The notes beneath the pieces are model-generated. The model saw nothing but the letters and a program-made list of their open reading frames with translations, had not been told where the DNA came from and did no database searches. Below are positions 15,153 through 27,284 of a stretch of DNA of 41,358 nt, piece by piece (positions within the stretch are counted from its first letter, which is position 1; each line of letters starts with the position of its first letter). This stretch comes from Haemophilus massiliensis. GTDB lineage: Bacteria > Pseudomonadota > Gammaproteobacteria > Enterobacterales > Pasteurellaceae. Location of the stretch: the NCBI GenBank assembly GCA_000752995.2, contig LM994635.1, positions 523,873 through 565,230 on the forward strand, read 5' to 3'. The position numbers and the translations under genes were made by a program.

Positions 15153-16913
15153 ATGACAGCACAAACCTTTATTCCCGGTAAAGATGCCGCCCTCGAAGAA
15201 AGTATCGCAAAATTTCAACAAAAACTGACCGCACTTGGCTTTGATATTGAAGAAGCCTCGTGGCTAAATCCGGTACCGAACGTGTGGTCCGTGCATATTC
15301 GTGACAAAGATTGCCCGCAATGTTTTGCCAACGGTAAAGGCGCAAGCAAAAAAGCAGCGCTGGCTTCAGCACTGGGTGAATATTTCGAACGTTTGTCAAC
15401 TAATTATTTCTTCGCGGATTTTTATCTCGGACAAGAGATCGCCAACGGCGATTTCGTGCATTATCCGTCAGAAAAATGGTTTCCGATTGAAGACGATGAA
15501 TTGCTGCCGTCGGGGATTTTAAATCAGGAACTGCTGAATTATTATGATCCGAATAACGAACTGACCCCGGAATTGCTGGTCGATCTGCAATCCGGCAATG
15601 CTGAACGCGGCATTGTGGCGCTGCCTTATGTGCGCCAGTCGGATCAACGCACGGTTTATTTTCCGCAAAGCATTATCGCGAATCTATATGTCTCCAACGG
15701 GATGTCCGCCGGTAATACGCGCTATGAAGCCCGAGTGCAGGGATTGTCGGAAGTGTTTGAGCGCTATGTAAAAAATAAAATTATCGCCGAGGCGATCAGC
15801 CTGCCGTTGATCCCGGAACATGTTATGGCGCACTACCCTTCGGTGCAGGCATCAATTCAAAAGTTGGAAGAGGAAGGTTTTCCGATTCTGGCTTATGACG
15901 CGTCCTTAGGCGGTCAATATCCGGTGATTTGCGTTATCTTGCTGAACCCGCGCAACGGCACCTGTTTTGCGTCTTTCGGTGCGCACCCGAATTTTCAGGT
16001 GGCGCTGGAACGCACCGTTACGGAATTGTTACAAGGGCGCAGCTTAAAGGATTTGGATGTGTTTACCCCGCCGTCGTTTAATAATGACGACGTCGCCGAT
16101 CACGCGAATCTGGAAACGCATTTTATTGATTCCAGCGGCTTGATCTCATGGGATGTATTTAAACAAGAAGCGGATTTTGCCTTCACCGATTGGGACTTTT
16201 CCGGCAATACCCATCAAGAGTACGATAATCTCATGGCGATCTTTCAAGCGCAGCAAAAAGAAGTCTATATTATGGATTACACCCATCTGGATGTGTATGC
16301 CTGCCGTATTATCGTGCCGGGCATGTCGGATATTTATCCCGCCGATGATCTGATTTACGCCAATAACAACATGGGTATGGACTGGCGTGAGATTTTGCTC
16401 GATCTGCCGCATTTTCATCATACGCAGGAAACCTACCGAGAATTGCTGGCGGAACTGGATGAACAAGGCATTGACGACGCCACCAGAGTACGCGAGTTTA
16501 TCGGCATTGTCGCCCCGCCGCAATCAGGCTGGACAACGCTGCGTATCGGCGAGCTGAAATCCATGTTGTATTTGGCGATTCAGGATCTGGACAATGCGCT
16601 GGAGTGGGCGAGTTGGACATTAAATATGAGTGCTTCGGTCTTCAGCCCGGCGCGCGCCAACTATTACCGCTGTTTAATCAGTTCCCTTGAGTTGTTTTCC
16701 GACAGCACGCGCACGCCGGAACAATATCGTATGGTATTTGAGAAAATGTACGGCGATACTGCGGTCGCGCTTGCTTGGAACGCGATACAAGGCGGCAATC
16801 CGTTTTATGATTTGCCAGCCACTGACGAGCGGTTACAGCATTTCCACGCGCATCAGAAACTGCTTACCGCCTATGCCAAACTGCAAAAAGCCAAATGCGA
16901 ACACCGACAATAA
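15153..16913 (+). CDS. ycaO: YcaO, accessory protein for RimO methylthiolation of ribosomal protein S12
   Basis: YcaO-domain ATP-utilising protein that assists RimO in beta-methylthiolation of an aspartate of S12. The 586 residues match E. coli YcaO in length, with FANGKGASKKAALASALGEYFERL near the start, VSNGMSAGNTRYEARVQGLSEVFERY in the ATP-binding part (quoted in overlapping pieces only), and DYTHLDVYACRIIVPGMSDI. The C-terminal third is helical and TPR-like (LGEL.SMLYLAIQDLDNALEWASW). It has AAGAGAGAACAGC-ATG and a TATTATGCT -10-like element about 40 bases upstream. It is monocistronic as far as can be seen. Not a RiPP cyclodehydratase: no precursor or partner is nearby. Confidence 0.95.
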   Translation: MTAQTFIPGKDAALEESIAKFQQKLTALGFDIEEASWLNPVPNVWSVHIRDKDCPQCFANGKGASKKAALASALGEYFERLSTNYFFADFYLGQEIANGDFVHYPSEKWFPIEDDELLPSGILNQELLNYYDPNNELTPELLVDLQSGNAERGIVALPYVRQSDQRTVYFPQSIIANLYVSNGMSAGNTRYEARVQGLSEVFERYVKNKIIAEAISLPLIPEHVMAHYPSVQASIQKLEEEGFPILAYDASLGGQYPVICVILLNPRNGTCFASFGAHPNFQVALERTVTELLQGRSLKDLDVFTPPSFNNDDVADHANLETHFIDSSGLISWDVFKQEADFAFTDWDFSGNTHQEYDNLMAIFQAQQKEVYIMDYTHLDVYACRIIVPGMSDIYPADDLIYANNNMGMDWREILLDLPHFHHTQETYRELLAELDEQGIDDATRVREFIGIVAPPQSGWTTLRIGELKSMLYLAIQDLDNALEWASWTLNMSASVFSPARANYYRCLISSLELFSDSTRTPEQYRMVFEKMYGDTAVALAWNAIQGGNPFYDLPATDERLQHFHAHQKLLTAYAKLQKAKCEHRQ

Positions 16914-17046
16914 GCCGCAATTCGCATCAACCGGCGCCAGACCAAACTGTGCACCGATTTATCATACTGTGATCCGGCGCAAAGAAATATACTTAATTTA
17001 ACGTTATGATAACAAACAATCTTCTCAGCTTATTAAGGAGTATATT

Positions 17047-17463
17047 ATGCAAAATTGGACTGCCGAAATGTGGCAAGCCGCGCTTATCGGTTTAGTTGTC
17101 GGGGTAATTATCGGTTATGTGCTGCTACGTTTTACCAAAGGATCGGTGAAAAAACAAGTGAAAACTGAAGCAGAATTACAGCAAGTCAAACATGAACTCG
17201 GTAATCAAAAACAACAGCTGGAAAAACATTTTGCCGAAAGCGCCGAATTGTTGAAAACGATGGCACAAGACTATCAGAAACTTTATCGTCATCTAGCTTC
17301 ATCATCAAATACATTATTGCCGGAACTGGCCGATAAGGAATGGTTCGCGCAAAATCTTATTGCACACCAGAATGCAGCGGAGGCGGACAGCAATCAGGGC
17401 GAAGACAACCAACCGCGGGATTATTCAGAAGGCTCTTCCGGTATTCTAAAAGCGGAAAAATAA
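17047..17463 (+). CDS. zapG: ZapG/YhcB membrane-anchored envelope and division factor (DUF1043)
   Basis: Inner-membrane protein of 138 residues. One N-terminal membrane segment (ALIGLVVGVIIGYVLLRF, about 12-29) is followed by a long coiled coil (EAELQQVKHELGNQKQQLEKHF, residues about 40-75, continuous heptads) and the conserved LLKTMAQDYQKLYRHLASSS stretch. A disordered acidic tail ends it. In E. coli this protein links cell wall synthesis, division and shape. AAGGAGTATATT-ATG is a strong start. Confidence 0.92.
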   Translation: MQNWTAEMWQAALIGLVVGVIIGYVLLRFTKGSVKKQVKTEAELQQVKHELGNQKQQLEKHFAESAELLKTMAQDYQKLYRHLASSSNTLLPELADKEWFAQNLIAHQNAAEADSNQGEDNQPRDYSEGSSGILKAEK

Positions 17464-17474
17464 ATTCTGACGAC

Positions 17475-17503
17475 AATGGTGGATTTCAGATTCACCATTT
17501 TTT
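17475..17503 (+). terminator. Terminator after zapG
   Basis: Stem AATGGTG / CACCATT with an 11-base loop, then TTTTT, 12 bases past the stop. Confidence 0.75.
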
Positions 17504-17698
17504 GCCGATTATCTTCGCCCCATCATTGAATAATGCGACATTATGGAATAAGCACGAAAAAATCGTTGATTGTATGATATTATTCCAAACCAACTACGCC
17601 TTAAGCCGTGTTTACCGAACTTGAATTCAGTGCGTAAATCGACCGCACTTTTTATTTTGTGCTATCATAGCGCCAATTTAACCTTACAGGAAAGAACC

Positions 17699-18022
17699 AT
17701 GACCGATCAAATTCAACCGATTGACCCCGATACTGCAATTGACATCGCCTACGATATTTTTCTTGAAATGGCGGGTGAAAACCTTGATCCGGCAGATATT
17801 ATGCTGTTTAACCTCCAATTTGAAGAACGCGGTGCCGTTGAATTCGTCGAAACCGCCGAAGATTGGGAACAAGAAATCGGTGTGCTTATCGACCCCGACG
17901 CATACGCCGAAGTCTGGATCGGTCTGCTTAATGAACAGGACGAAATGGACGATATTTTTGCTAAATTCTTAATCTCTCACCGTGAAGAAGAACGGGAATA
18001 TCATATTGTTTGGAAGAAATAA
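17699..18022 (+). CDS. yciU: YciU / HI1450-type acidic double-strand-DNA mimic (DUF440)
   Basis: Very acidic 107-residue protein with [21 protein letters not shown] (in part), [21 protein letters not shown] and the end YHIVWKK, matching E. coli YciU and H. influenzae HI1450. HI1450 was described as a DNA mimic whose Asp/Glu surface resembles phosphate spacing and which binds HU. The start is ATG 17699, after ACAGGAAAGAACC. The in-frame extension upstream crosses an uptake signal (17642-17650) and is not credible. A second uptake signal (18028) follows the stop. Confidence 0.92.
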   Translation: MTDQIQPIDPDTAIDIAYDIFLEMAGENLDPADIMLFNLQFEERGAVEFVETAEDWEQEIGVLIDPDAYAEVWIGLLNEQDEMDDIFAKFLISHREEEREYHIVWKK

Positions 18023-18058
18023 GCTAAAAGTGCGGTTGTTTTTATTTAAAAATCTGCC

Positions 18059-18078
18059 AAAAACTACATTTAGTTTTT
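18059..18078 (+). terminator. Possible AT-only terminator after yciU
   Basis: AAAAACT / AGTTTTT with a 6-base loop. Weak stem but the T run is in the right place. Confidence 0.45.
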
Positions 18079-18107
18079 AAGCTCCCTGCAAGAAAATCCA
18101 TCAATAA

Positions 18108-18133
18108 GTAGGATGGGCTAAAACCTAGCCTAC
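18108..18133. repeat. GTAGG...CCTAC imperfect hairpin, REP-like
   Basis: GTAGG-ATGGG / CCTAG-CCTAC with a small loop, between convergent genes. GTAGG-rich palindromes of this look are often dispersed in bacterial genomes. Only one copy is in the window, so repeat status is unproven. Confidence 0.35.
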
Positions 18134-18158
18134 AGGACATATACCGATATTAAATACA

Positions 18159-19058
18159 TCATATTTTCCCATTCTTTCTCAATGATACAATACAACCGAG
18201 AATAACAATAATTGCGCCGACACCTTGATAAATAGAAATCACTTCATCTAAAACCAAATAGCCAGCTATGGCAGTAGATAAAGGAACGGTTAACTGAATA
18301 AGATTAAAAACGATGACGCCTTGCTTCTGAACAATATAAAATGCCAATAACATGCCCGTCAGCATGCCGTATATACCGGCCAAAACCAGGCCGGTTAATA
18401 ATCCGACACTTGCATCCCGTAAATACTGAATATGTCCGGTATAAATCGCCAGAATTAAGAAAATCAATCCAGATATGGTGGCGGTGGAGGCGCTGATTAC
18501 GATTGCACTTAGCTGTTCGGCAACCTTTTTAACAATGAGATTTTGTATCGACTGGATAACAATAGCGGCGGTCAAAAACAAAGCGCCGGTAATAAAATCG
18601 TCTCCTTCGTCGGATTGATTACCATAAAGCACAAAAATTAGCGAACCTAATACGGCTAAAAAACCGCCGATATAAAAATTCGGTTGTCCTGCTTTAGTAC
18701 GTTCATCCTTAAAAAAAACCGATGCCATCACAACAGATAACGGCATGGCTAATATACCGAAAATACTGCCGGCTAATGCGGATGTATATTGAAGACCGTT
18801 TATAAAACAATACATATTACCGGTCATAAAAACAGCCAACATCAGTAAATAAACAATAAATTTCGGTTTTTCAATTATTTTCTTTAATTCATGTTTATAT
18901 TTAAACAGGCATATCGCAACAAATAATAATCCGCCGGAAAGAAATCGCACTGCGTTATTATTTAATGTATCAAATTGGATACTCATAAAACGCATGATAG
19001 GGAAACCGATTCCCATCAATAAAATATAATAAAACCTGACTAAATGCTCATTTGTCAT
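18159..19058 (-). CDS. DMT-superfamily (EamA) transporter
   Basis: Ten hydrophobic segments in 299 residues arranged as two EamA halves: PIMRFMSIQFDTLNNNAVRF opening the first (TM1-2), GLQYTSALAGSIFGILAMPL (TM4) and FYIVQKQGVIVFNLIQLTVP with YLVLDEVISIYQGVGAIIV in the second. Such proteins export amino acids or metabolites; the substrate cannot be read from sequence. I use ATG 19056-19058, because AGGA then lies 5 bases upstream; an ATG two codons earlier overlaps its own ribosome site. It is followed by yciU on the convergent strand. Confidence 0.85.
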   Translation of the reverse strand: MTNEHLVRFYYILLMGIGFPIMRFMSIQFDTLNNNAVRFLSGGLLFVAICLFKYKHELKKIIEKPKFIVYLLMLAVFMTGNMYCFINGLQYTSALAGSIFGILAMPLSVVMASVFFKDERTKAGQPNFYIGGFLAVLGSLIFVLYGNQSDEGDDFITGALFLTAAIVIQSIQNLIVKKVAEQLSAIVISASTATISGLIFLILAIYTGHIQYLRDASVGLLTGLVLAGIYGMLTGMLLAFYIVQKQGVIVFNLIQLTVPLSTAIAGYLVLDEVISIYQGVGAIIVILGCIVSLRKNGKI

Positions 19059-19124
19059 AAACATCCTAATAAATTAATCATTCCATTTTTCAGATAATAC
19101 AGAATAACAATTTTTTCACCGGCA

Positions 19125-19156
19125 ATAAAAAAGCCAAACCCTCGGGGATTTGGCTT
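19125..19156 (-). terminator. Terminator after dapD
   Basis: AAGCCAAA / TTTGGCTT with a GC-rich 10-base loop. On the minus strand it is followed by TTTTTT, 16 bases past the dapD stop. Confidence 0.85.
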
Positions 19157-19171
19157 ATATTATTAAATCGC

Positions 19172-19999
19172 CTATTCGTCAATGGCGCGCAATAATTCAT
19201 TAATGCCGACTTTGCCTAAGGTTTTTGCATCCACTTTTTTCACTATCACCGCGCAATATAAACTGTATTTTCCGTCTTTCGAAGGCAAGCTGCCGGACAC
19301 TACCACCGAGCCAGCCGGTACGCGACCGTAATGAATTTCGCCGGTTTCGCGATCGTAGATTTTAGTAGACTGACCGATAAATACGCCCATGGAAATCACA
19401 CAACCGTCTTCTACAATCACCCCTTCAACCACTTCTGAGCGCGCACCGATAAAACAGTTATCGCCGATAATGGTCGGATTGGCCTGTAACGGTTCCAGCA
19501 CACCACCGATCCCTACTCCGCCGGATAAATGTACATTTTTACCAATCTGCGCACAAGAACCGACAGTCGCCCACGTATCCACCATGGTGCCTTCGCCGAC
19601 ATAAGCGCCGATATTCACATACGACGGCATTAATACCGCATTTTTAGCGATATATGCGCCTTTACGCACAGTCGCGGACGGCACCACACGGAATCCCTCC
19701 TGCTGAAAACGGGTTTCATCATAATCTGCAAATTTCAACCGCACTTTATCGTAGTATTTGGTTTCCGCTCCGTCAATAAGCTGATTATCGCTAATCCGAA
19801 ACGACAGCAGCACCGCTTTTTTTAGCCATTGATGAGTCACCCATTCGCCGTCGATTTTTTCCGCCACCCGGTATTTACCGCTGTCCAAACCGTCAATAAC
19901 CTGCTCTACCGCTGCGCGAGTTTGCGCATCGACGGTTTTCGGCGTAATTTCAGCGCGGCGTTCAAATGCCGCTTCAATGATGTTCTGTAGCTCTGACAT
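19172..19999 (-). CDS. dapD: Tetrahydrodipicolinate N-succinyltransferase
   Basis: Transfers succinyl from succinyl-CoA to tetrahydrodipicolinate in the succinylase branch of lysine and diaminopimelate synthesis. The 275 residues match the family. The N-terminal helical domain ([19 protein letters not shown]) is followed by the left-handed beta-helix of hexapeptide repeats, with [20 protein letters not shown] and [16 protein letters not shown]. It is a single-gene unit; a 9-base uptake signal lies within the gene (19738). No lysine riboswitch is seen before it, unlike the transporter at 1541. Confidence 0.97.
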   Translation of the reverse strand: MSELQNIIEAAFERRAEITPKTVDAQTRAAVEQVIDGLDSGKYRVAEKIDGEWVTHQWLKKAVLLSFRISDNQLIDGAETKYYDKVRLKFADYDETRFQQEGFRVVPSATVRKGAYIAKNAVLMPSYVNIGAYVGEGTMVDTWATVGSCAQIGKNVHLSGGVGIGGVLEPLQANPTIIGDNCFIGARSEVVEGVIVEDGCVISMGVFIGQSTKIYDRETGEIHYGRVPAGSVVVSGSLPSKDGKYSLYCAVIVKKVDAKTLGKVGINELLRAIDE

Positions 20000-20155
20000 A
20001 GTTGTTTCCTATAAAATATATAAAAAAGAACCTATTTTTATCATATTTCTATTGAAAACTCACTCTTTTATTTTGCGCCTGTGCGCTAATTTCACCATCA
20101 CCACTAAATTAGCTCGGCATTAGCTAAACCGCCACGGACATCATATTCCGCCGAT

Positions 20156-20190
20156 AAAAAACCGCCGTCTCGTGCAAACCGGAACGGCGG
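20156..20190 (-). terminator. Terminator after cysB
   Basis: CCGCCG(T) / (A)CGGCGG with a 15-base loop, followed on the minus strand by TTTTTT, 24 bases past the cysB stop. Confidence 0.8.
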
Positions 20191-20213
20191 ACTATTATTT
20201 AATAGGCCGAATG

Positions 20214-22225
<2,012 letters not shown>

Positions 22226-22277
22226 AATTCCTCTTTGTCGCTTTCCCAAGCGTCTTGTTAAATAATCGGCGCGGCAA

Positions 22278-22901
22278 TCAGATAAACGGTGTTATTGCTC
22301 CGCTGCCTTCACGGATAATCACCGGCGTATCTTCGGTCAAATCAACCACAGTGGTCGGTTTTTGTCCCAAATAACCGCCGTGAATAATCAGATCCACTTG
22401 ATGTTCCAGATGCTCACGGATCTCTTCCGGATCCGATTGGGTGAGATGTTCTTCGCCCGGCAGCATCAGTGAGCAAGATAAAATCGGTTCGCCTAACGCT
22501 TTCAATAAATCCAGCGCAATCTGATTGTCCGGCACGCGGATACCAATGGTTTTGCGTTTGGAGGTCATTAACCGACGCGGTAATTCTTTGGTGGCGGTGA
22601 GAATAAAGGTATAACGCCCCGGCGTATTGTTTTTAATTAAACGATAGGCGCTGTTGGTTACCACAGAATAATTCGACAGCTCAGATAAATCGCTGCATAC
22701 CAGTGTAAAGTTATGATTTTGCGGCAACTGCCGGATATGCACAATGCGATCCATAGCGTGTTTATCGCCCAGCATACAGCCTAGCGCATAGCCGGAATCC
22801 GTCGGGTAAACAATCACGCCGCCGCGACGTAAAATATCCGCCGCCTGATTAATCAAACGCGGCTGCGGATTTTCCGGGTGAACATAAAAAAACTGACTCA
22901 T
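22278..22901 (-). CDS. yciO: YciO, Sua5/YrdC-family protein
   Basis: Paralogue of TsaC, the enzyme that makes threonylcarbamoyl-AMP for tRNA t6A; YciO itself has an uncertain role. The 207 residues carry [45 protein letters not shown] and the [20 protein letters not shown] signature, nearly identical to E. coli YciO. It is upstream of rluB with 50 bases between, as in E. coli, so both are likely cotranscribed. AGAGGAAGG lies in a suitable place before the ATG. Confidence 0.93.
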   Translation of the reverse strand: MSQFFYVHPENPQPRLINQAADILRRGGVIVYPTDSGYALGCMLGDKHAMDRIVHIRQLPQNHNFTLVCSDLSELSNYSVVTNSAYRLIKNNTPGRYTFILTATKELPRRLMTSKRKTIGIRVPDNQIALDLLKALGEPILSCSLMLPGEEHLTQSDPEEIREHLEHQVDLIIHGGYLGQKPTTVVDLTEDTPVIIREGSGAITPFI

Positions 22902-23001
22902 ACGACTGTCCTTCCTCTAAACTGGCGCAATTATACACAAAGCCAAGGGATTATATAATGGTTTATTACAATAAATCATCGCCGGCATCTTCGATTAAGC
23001 G

Positions 23002-23847
23002 TTATTCCAAATGCGCTAAACCGAATTGGTACAGCGCATTTTTTTTATATCCGTAAATGTCCGCCACCATTGCCGCCGCCTTTTTCAGCGGTAACTCACG
23101 GGCGATTAACCTTAGAGCTTTTACCGCCTGAGGGGAAAACTCAGCGTCTTCAGTTTTCGGCTTACCTTCGACGATTAACACCATTTCGCCTTTAGTGCGA
23201 TTCGGATCTTCCGCCAACCAGTGCCGCAGCGATGCAAGCGTATCGCCATAAATGGTTTCCCAACTTTTCGTGATTTCTCGCGCCAGCACCACATAACGCG
23301 CCGCGCCGAACAAGATTTCCATATCTGCCAGACAATCTGCAATCCGATGGGTGGATTCATAAAAAATCAGCGTACGTTCCTCATCGGCAAGGGCTTCCAA
23401 CTTATCCCGCCGCCCTTTGCTTTTTGCTGGCAGAAATCCCTCAAAACAGAAACGATCGGATGCGATGCCCGATGCGCACAGCGCGGTAATCGCCGCGCAT
23501 GCTCCCGGCAGCGGCACCACTTGAATACCGGCTTGGCGACATTGTCTGACCAAATGAAAACCCGGATCGCTGATTAGCGGTGTGCCCGCATCGGAAATCA
23601 ATGCGATATGCACGCCTTGCTGCAATTTTTCCACCAACTGCGCCGCTTTTTGTTGTTCATTATGATCGTGCAAGGCAAAAAACGGCTTTTTAATACCGTA
23701 ATGCGCCAGCAGCAATCCGCTGTGCCGAGTATCTTCGGCGGCGATTAAATCTACTTGGGCAAACACATCCAGCGCACGCTGGCTAATATCCCGCAAATTA
23801 CCGATCGGTGTGGCGACAATATACAGGGTTCCGGCTAAATTATTCAT
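23002..23847 (-). CDS. rsmI: 16S rRNA 2'-O-ribose C1402 methyltransferase
   Basis: SAM-dependent tetrapyrrole-methylase-fold enzyme that methylates C1402 in the ribosomal P site region. It has [19 protein letters not shown] near the N-terminus, [28 protein letters not shown] and [14 protein letters not shown]; the 281 residues match the family. It is divergent from lpoA with a 77-base gap, the arrangement also known from E. coli and H. influenzae. Confidence 0.96.
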   Translation of the reverse strand: MNNLAGTLYIVATPIGNLRDISQRALDVFAQVDLIAAEDTRHSGLLLAHYGIKKPFFALHDHNEQQKAAQLVEKLQQGVHIALISDAGTPLISDPGFHLVRQCRQAGIQVVPLPGACAAITALCASGIASDRFCFEGFLPAKSKGRRDKLEALADEERTLIFYESTHRIADCLADMEILFGAARYVVLAREITKSWETIYGDTLASLRHWLAEDPNRTKGEMVLIVEGKPKTEDAEFSPQAVKALRLIARELPLKKAAAMVADIYGYKKNALYQFGLAHLE

Positions 23848-23924
23848 TTTTTAACTTCTTTTATTTGCTTTTAATTATTCAGATAAGTAAGATCCGTACA
23901 GATTGTTTGAACAACGGAGTAATT

Positions 23925-25649
23925 ATGACTATTCTATTACAACGCATTAATTTTAAAAATCAATTAATGCCTTTTTTATTCACACTCTTCCTTGCAGGCT
24001 GTACCACTTTATTCGGCAGCAGCTTCACCGGTGTGTTGAAAAACGATGCCAATGCCAATTCCGATTTTTATATGAATAAAATTGAGCAAACCAAGGATAA
24101 TGAAGATAAACAGACTTACAAACTGTTAGCCGCCCGTGTTCTGGTCACGGAAAACAAAATTCCGCAGGCACAAGCACTGTTAGCCGAGCTGAAAGATCTG
24201 AACGATGAGCAGCTGCTGGATAAATCCATTATTGACGCCAATATCGCGGCTATCAAAGGCAAAAATAAAAGCGCCCAAACCCAATTAACCGCCATTAATC
24301 TGGCACTATTGAGCCCGTCCCAAAAATCCCGTTATTATGAAGTGGCGGCTCGTATCGCCGAAAACCGCAATGATCCTATTGATGCCGTTAAAGCACGAAT
24401 TCAAATCGACAGCTACTTAACCGATACACAAAGAAAACAGGCAAATAATGACCGCACTTGGGCATTATTGCGCAGTACCAATAAAGGCGTGATCAACAAT
24501 ACCGCGGCTGAAGGTAACGCCGCGTTAGGCGGCTGGTTGGCGCTGGCAAAAGCGTACAACGATAATTTAAATCAACCGGCAAAATTAAGTCAGGCGCTGC
24601 AAAACTGGAAAAACAGCTACCCTAACCACACTGCCGCTTACTTGTTCCCGACAGAATTACAGGGGCTGTTTAATTTCCAGCAAACCAGTTTGAACCAAAT
24701 CGCTTTATTACTGCCGTTAAGCGGTGATGCGCAATTGATCGGCAATACCATTAAACAAGGATTTGATCACGCACGCGGCAACTCCGCCGTTCAAGTCCAG
24801 GTGTTTGATACCATTGCCACACCGATTGACAGTATTTTGGCACAGGTTAAACAACAAGGCATCAATACCGTTGTCGGTCCGCTGCTGAAACAAAATGTCG
24901 ATGCCGTTTTGAATAATCCGTCCGCCGTTCAGGGCTTAAGCGTGTTGTCACTGAATTCCACCGCCAATGCCCGAGCTATCGGTCAGTTGTGCTATTACGG
25001 TCTGGCACCGGAAGATGAAGCGGAATCCGCTGCCAATAGAATTTGGAATGACGGTATCCGCAACCCATTGGTTATAGTGCCGCAAAGTGATTTAGGACAA
25101 CGCACTGCCTCCGCCTTTAATGTGCGCTGGCAGCAACTTGCCGCCACCGATGCGAATATCAAATTCTATAATAAAGCCGACGATATCAGCTTTGCGCTGC
25201 AATCCGGTTTAAGCGAAAACGCGCAGGGTCTGTATATTGTCGCAACCAGCGAGCAGTTAAGCGAGATTAAAACCGTAATTGATAATTCCGGCAGCCATCT
25301 GAAATTGTATGCGAGTTCACGCAGTAACTCCTCCAATAACGGGCCGGAATACCGTTTATTGATGAACGGGTTGCAATTCAGTGATATTCCGTTCTTTAAA
25401 GATACCGAGTCCGAACAATATAAACAGGTAGAAGCGTTAACCAACGGTGATTACTCATTGATGCGCCTGTATGCGATGGGTTCCGATGCTTGGCTTTTGA
25501 TTAACCAGTTTAATGAACTGCGTCAGGTTCCGGGCTTTAGCGTCACCGGCTTAACCGGTATTTTGAGTGCTGGCCCGAATTGTAATGTCGAACGCGATAT
25601 GACATGGTTCCAATACCAAAACGGCGGTATCACGGTACTAAGCAATTAA
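23925..25649 (+). CDS. lpoA: LpoA, outer-membrane lipoprotein activator of PBP1a
   Basis: Lipoprotein that reaches through the periplasm to stimulate the peptidoglycan transpeptidase PBP1a. The signal sequence ends in LFLAGC (lipidated Cys26). Residues about 40-250 are TPR-like helices. The C-terminal half is a periplasmic-binding-protein fold ([54 protein letters not shown]). The start is ATG 23925 (CGGAGTAATT-ATG); the frame is open further upstream but has no site there. 574 residues. It is the first gene of lpoA-yraN-diaA-dolP. Confidence 0.95.
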   Translation: MTILLQRINFKNQLMPFLFTLFLAGCTTLFGSSFTGVLKNDANANSDFYMNKIEQTKDNEDKQTYKLLAARVLVTENKIPQAQALLAELKDLNDEQLLDKSIIDANIAAIKGKNKSAQTQLTAINLALLSPSQKSRYYEVAARIAENRNDPIDAVKARIQIDSYLTDTQRKQANNDRTWALLRSTNKGVINNTAAEGNAALGGWLALAKAYNDNLNQPAKLSQALQNWKNSYPNHTAAYLFPTELQGLFNFQQTSLNQIALLLPLSGDAQLIGNTIKQGFDHARGNSAVQVQVFDTIATPIDSILAQVKQQGINTVVGPLLKQNVDAVLNNPSAVQGLSVLSLNSTANARAIGQLCYYGLAPEDEAESAANRIWNDGIRNPLVIVPQSDLGQRTASAFNVRWQQLAATDANIKFYNKADDISFALQSGLSENAQGLYIVATSEQLSEIKTVIDNSGSHLKLYASSRSNSSNNGPEYRLLMNGLQFSDIPFFKDTESEQYKQVEALTNGDYSLMRLYAMGSDAWLLINQFNELRQVPGFSVTGLTGILSAGPNCNVERDMTWFQYQNGGITVLSN

Positions 25650-25650
25650 G

Positions 25651-26010
25651 ATGCTTGCTTCTACACGTCAGCAAGGGGCGGGCTTTGAACGACAAGCTCG
25701 CCTTTTCTTAGAATCCAAAGGGTTGCAATTTATCGCCGCCAATCAATATTTTAAATGCGGCGAACTGGATCTGGTAATGCGCGAGGGAAATACTATCGTC
25801 TTTGTAGAAGTGCGCCAGCGCAAAAATGATCTTTTCGGTTCGGCCGTTGACAGTGTAGATTGGCACAAACAGCAAAAATGGCTAGATGCGGCGAATCTCT
25901 GGCTGGCACAGCGGGATTGCAGTCTGGAAGATACGGATTGCCGTTTTGATCTGGTCGCTTTCGGAAAAAACCTTGACGATATTGAATGGATTCCTAATTT
26001 CCTAGAATAA
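25651..26010 (+). CDS. yraN: YraN (UPF0102), nuclease-fold protein
   Basis: 119-residue protein with a restriction-endonuclease-like core: [17 protein letters not shown], then [23 protein letters not shown] in pieces (the E-x-D...E-V-K-like site) and [13 protein letters not shown]. Its function is not settled. It starts one base after the lpoA stop, so translation is coupled. Confidence 0.93.
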   Translation: MLASTRQQGAGFERQARLFLESKGLQFIAANQYFKCGELDLVMREGNTIVFVEVRQRKNDLFGSAVDSVDWHKQQKWLDAANLWLAQRDCSLEDTDCRFDLVAFGKNLDDIEWIPNFLE

Positions 26011-26015
26011 ACACT

Positions 26016-26600
26016 ATGTTAGATAAAATTAAAGACCTCTATAGCGAAAGTATTCAAACCCATATTTCGGCTTCCAAGTTGTTGCCGGACGCCATTGTGC
26101 AGGCGGTACAAGCTATGGTGAGCTGTCTGTTGCGCGGAAATAAAATTATTGTCTGCGGTCATGGTCGTTCTTATGCCAATGCGCAGTTTCTGGTTGCCAA
26201 TTTGCTCAATCGCTACGAACTGGAACGTCCGAGCTTTCCTTCCGTGCTGCTGAGTTTGGATAATGCTATCGGTTCGGCAATTATTTCCGACAGCACCCCA
26301 AACGGTTTGTATCAACGGCAATTTAATGCAATCGCGCAACAGGGTGATATTTTGGTGGTCTTTTCGCCTTTTGGCAATGAAGAAACGATTCTGGATACAA
26401 TTAATTGCGCGCTAAATAAAGAAATCAATGTTATAGTATTGACGGGTGCCCAAAATGATCATATTCAGGGATTTTTAACCGAACAAGATCTGGAAATCGC
26501 CGCACCTGCGGTAAAAGAAAGCCGCATTCTGGAGCACCATTTATTTATTGTCAATGTGATTTGCGAGCTGATTGATCACACTTTGTTCTCACACACATAA
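26016..26600 (+). CDS. diaA: DiaA, DnaA initiator-associating factor
   Basis: SIS-domain homotetramer that binds DnaA and promotes timely initiation at oriC. The 194 residues contain KIIVCGHGRSYANAQFLVAN, then a SIS-fold core with ISDSTPNGLYQRQFNAIAQQ, GDILVVFSPFGNEETIL and VIVLTGAQND. It resembles GmhA (sedoheptulose-7-phosphate isomerase), but the gene order with yraN and dolP identifies DiaA. It begins 5 bases after yraN. Confidence 0.92.
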   Translation: MLDKIKDLYSESIQTHISASKLLPDAIVQAVQAMVSCLLRGNKIIVCGHGRSYANAQFLVANLLNRYELERPSFPSVLLSLDNAIGSAIISDSTPNGLYQRQFNAIAQQGDILVVFSPFGNEETILDTINCALNKEINVIVLTGAQNDHIQGFLTEQDLEIAAPAVKESRILEHHLFIVNVICELIDHTLFSHT

Positions 26601-26645
26601 CGGAATGAACATAAATCCAATTCAGTAACACAAAGGAGCTTAACG

Positions 26646-27230
26646 ATGAAAATTCATAATCTTAAGAAATTGGCCGTTATTTTAGGCAGTGCAATATTAT
26701 TGCAAGGTTGTATTGCGGCAGGCGTAGCCGGAACGGCAGCGGTCGCAACCAAAGTTGGAACGGATCCAAGAACTATCGGCACACAGGTAGACGACGAAAC
26801 GCTGGAAGAAAAAGTCCTGTCGGCAATTAAAAAAGATGAACAAATTAAAACAGAGGCGCGCGTCAGTGTAGTATCTTACAGCGGACGTATTTTGCTGATC
26901 GGTCAAGTACCGAACGAAAGTCTGAAGGAAATCGCTACCAATTTGGCGAAAGGCGTTGAAAACGTCAATGAAGTCTATAATGAAATCCGTGTCGGCCAGC
27001 CAATTTCCGTCGGACAAATCAGTAAAGACAGCTGGATCACCACACAAATCAAATCCAAAATGCTGGTTAATGCTGCGGTGAAAACCAGTGATGTTAAAGT
27101 CATTACAGAAAACGGTGAAGTCTTTTTAATGGGTAATCTGACTCATGATCAGGCGAATGCGGCAGCCGAAGTGGCTCGCAATGTCTCTGGCGTAACTAAA
27201 GTCGTTAAAGTTTTCAAATATTTAAATTAA
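26646..27230 (+). CDS. dolP: DolP (YraP), dual-BON-domain outer-membrane lipoprotein
   Basis: Outer-membrane lipoprotein that maintains envelope integrity and localises to division sites. The signal peptide ends LLQGC (Cys22). Two BON domains follow: about residues 47-118 (EEKVLSAIKKDEQIK, GRILLIGQVPNES) and 124-192 (WITTQIKSKMLVNAAV, GEVFLMGNLT). 194 residues. AAGGAGCTTAACG-ATG is an excellent start. It is the last gene of its operon and ends at a strong terminator. Confidence 0.95.
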   Translation: MKIHNLKKLAVILGSAILLQGCIAAGVAGTAAVATKVGTDPRTIGTQVDDETLEEKVLSAIKKDEQIKTEARVSVVSYSGRILLIGQVPNESLKEIATNLAKGVENVNEVYNEIRVGQPISVGQISKDSWITTQIKSKMLVNAAVKTSDVKVITENGEVFLMGNLTHDQANAAAEVARNVSGVTKVVKVFKYLN

Positions 27231-27243
27231 TCTTCTGACTAAC

Positions 27244-27267
27244 AAGCAGCGTAATAACGCTGCTTTT
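27244..27267 (+). terminator. Terminator of the lpoA-dolP operon
   Basis: AAGCAGCG / CGCTGCTT with a 6-base loop, then TTTT, 14 bases after the stop. Confidence 0.85.
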
Positions 27268-27284
27268 AACCTTTACGGCAACCG

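Noticed and set aside
15153..16913. YcaO as part of a RiPP biosynthesis cluster
   Set aside because: Length and sequence match the housekeeping E. coli YcaO; no precursor peptide, dehydrogenase or exporter lies next to it.
17570..17698. N-terminal extension of yciU
   Set aside because: Crosses an uptake signal and the promoter region; the family starts at ATG 17699 with a good ribosome site.
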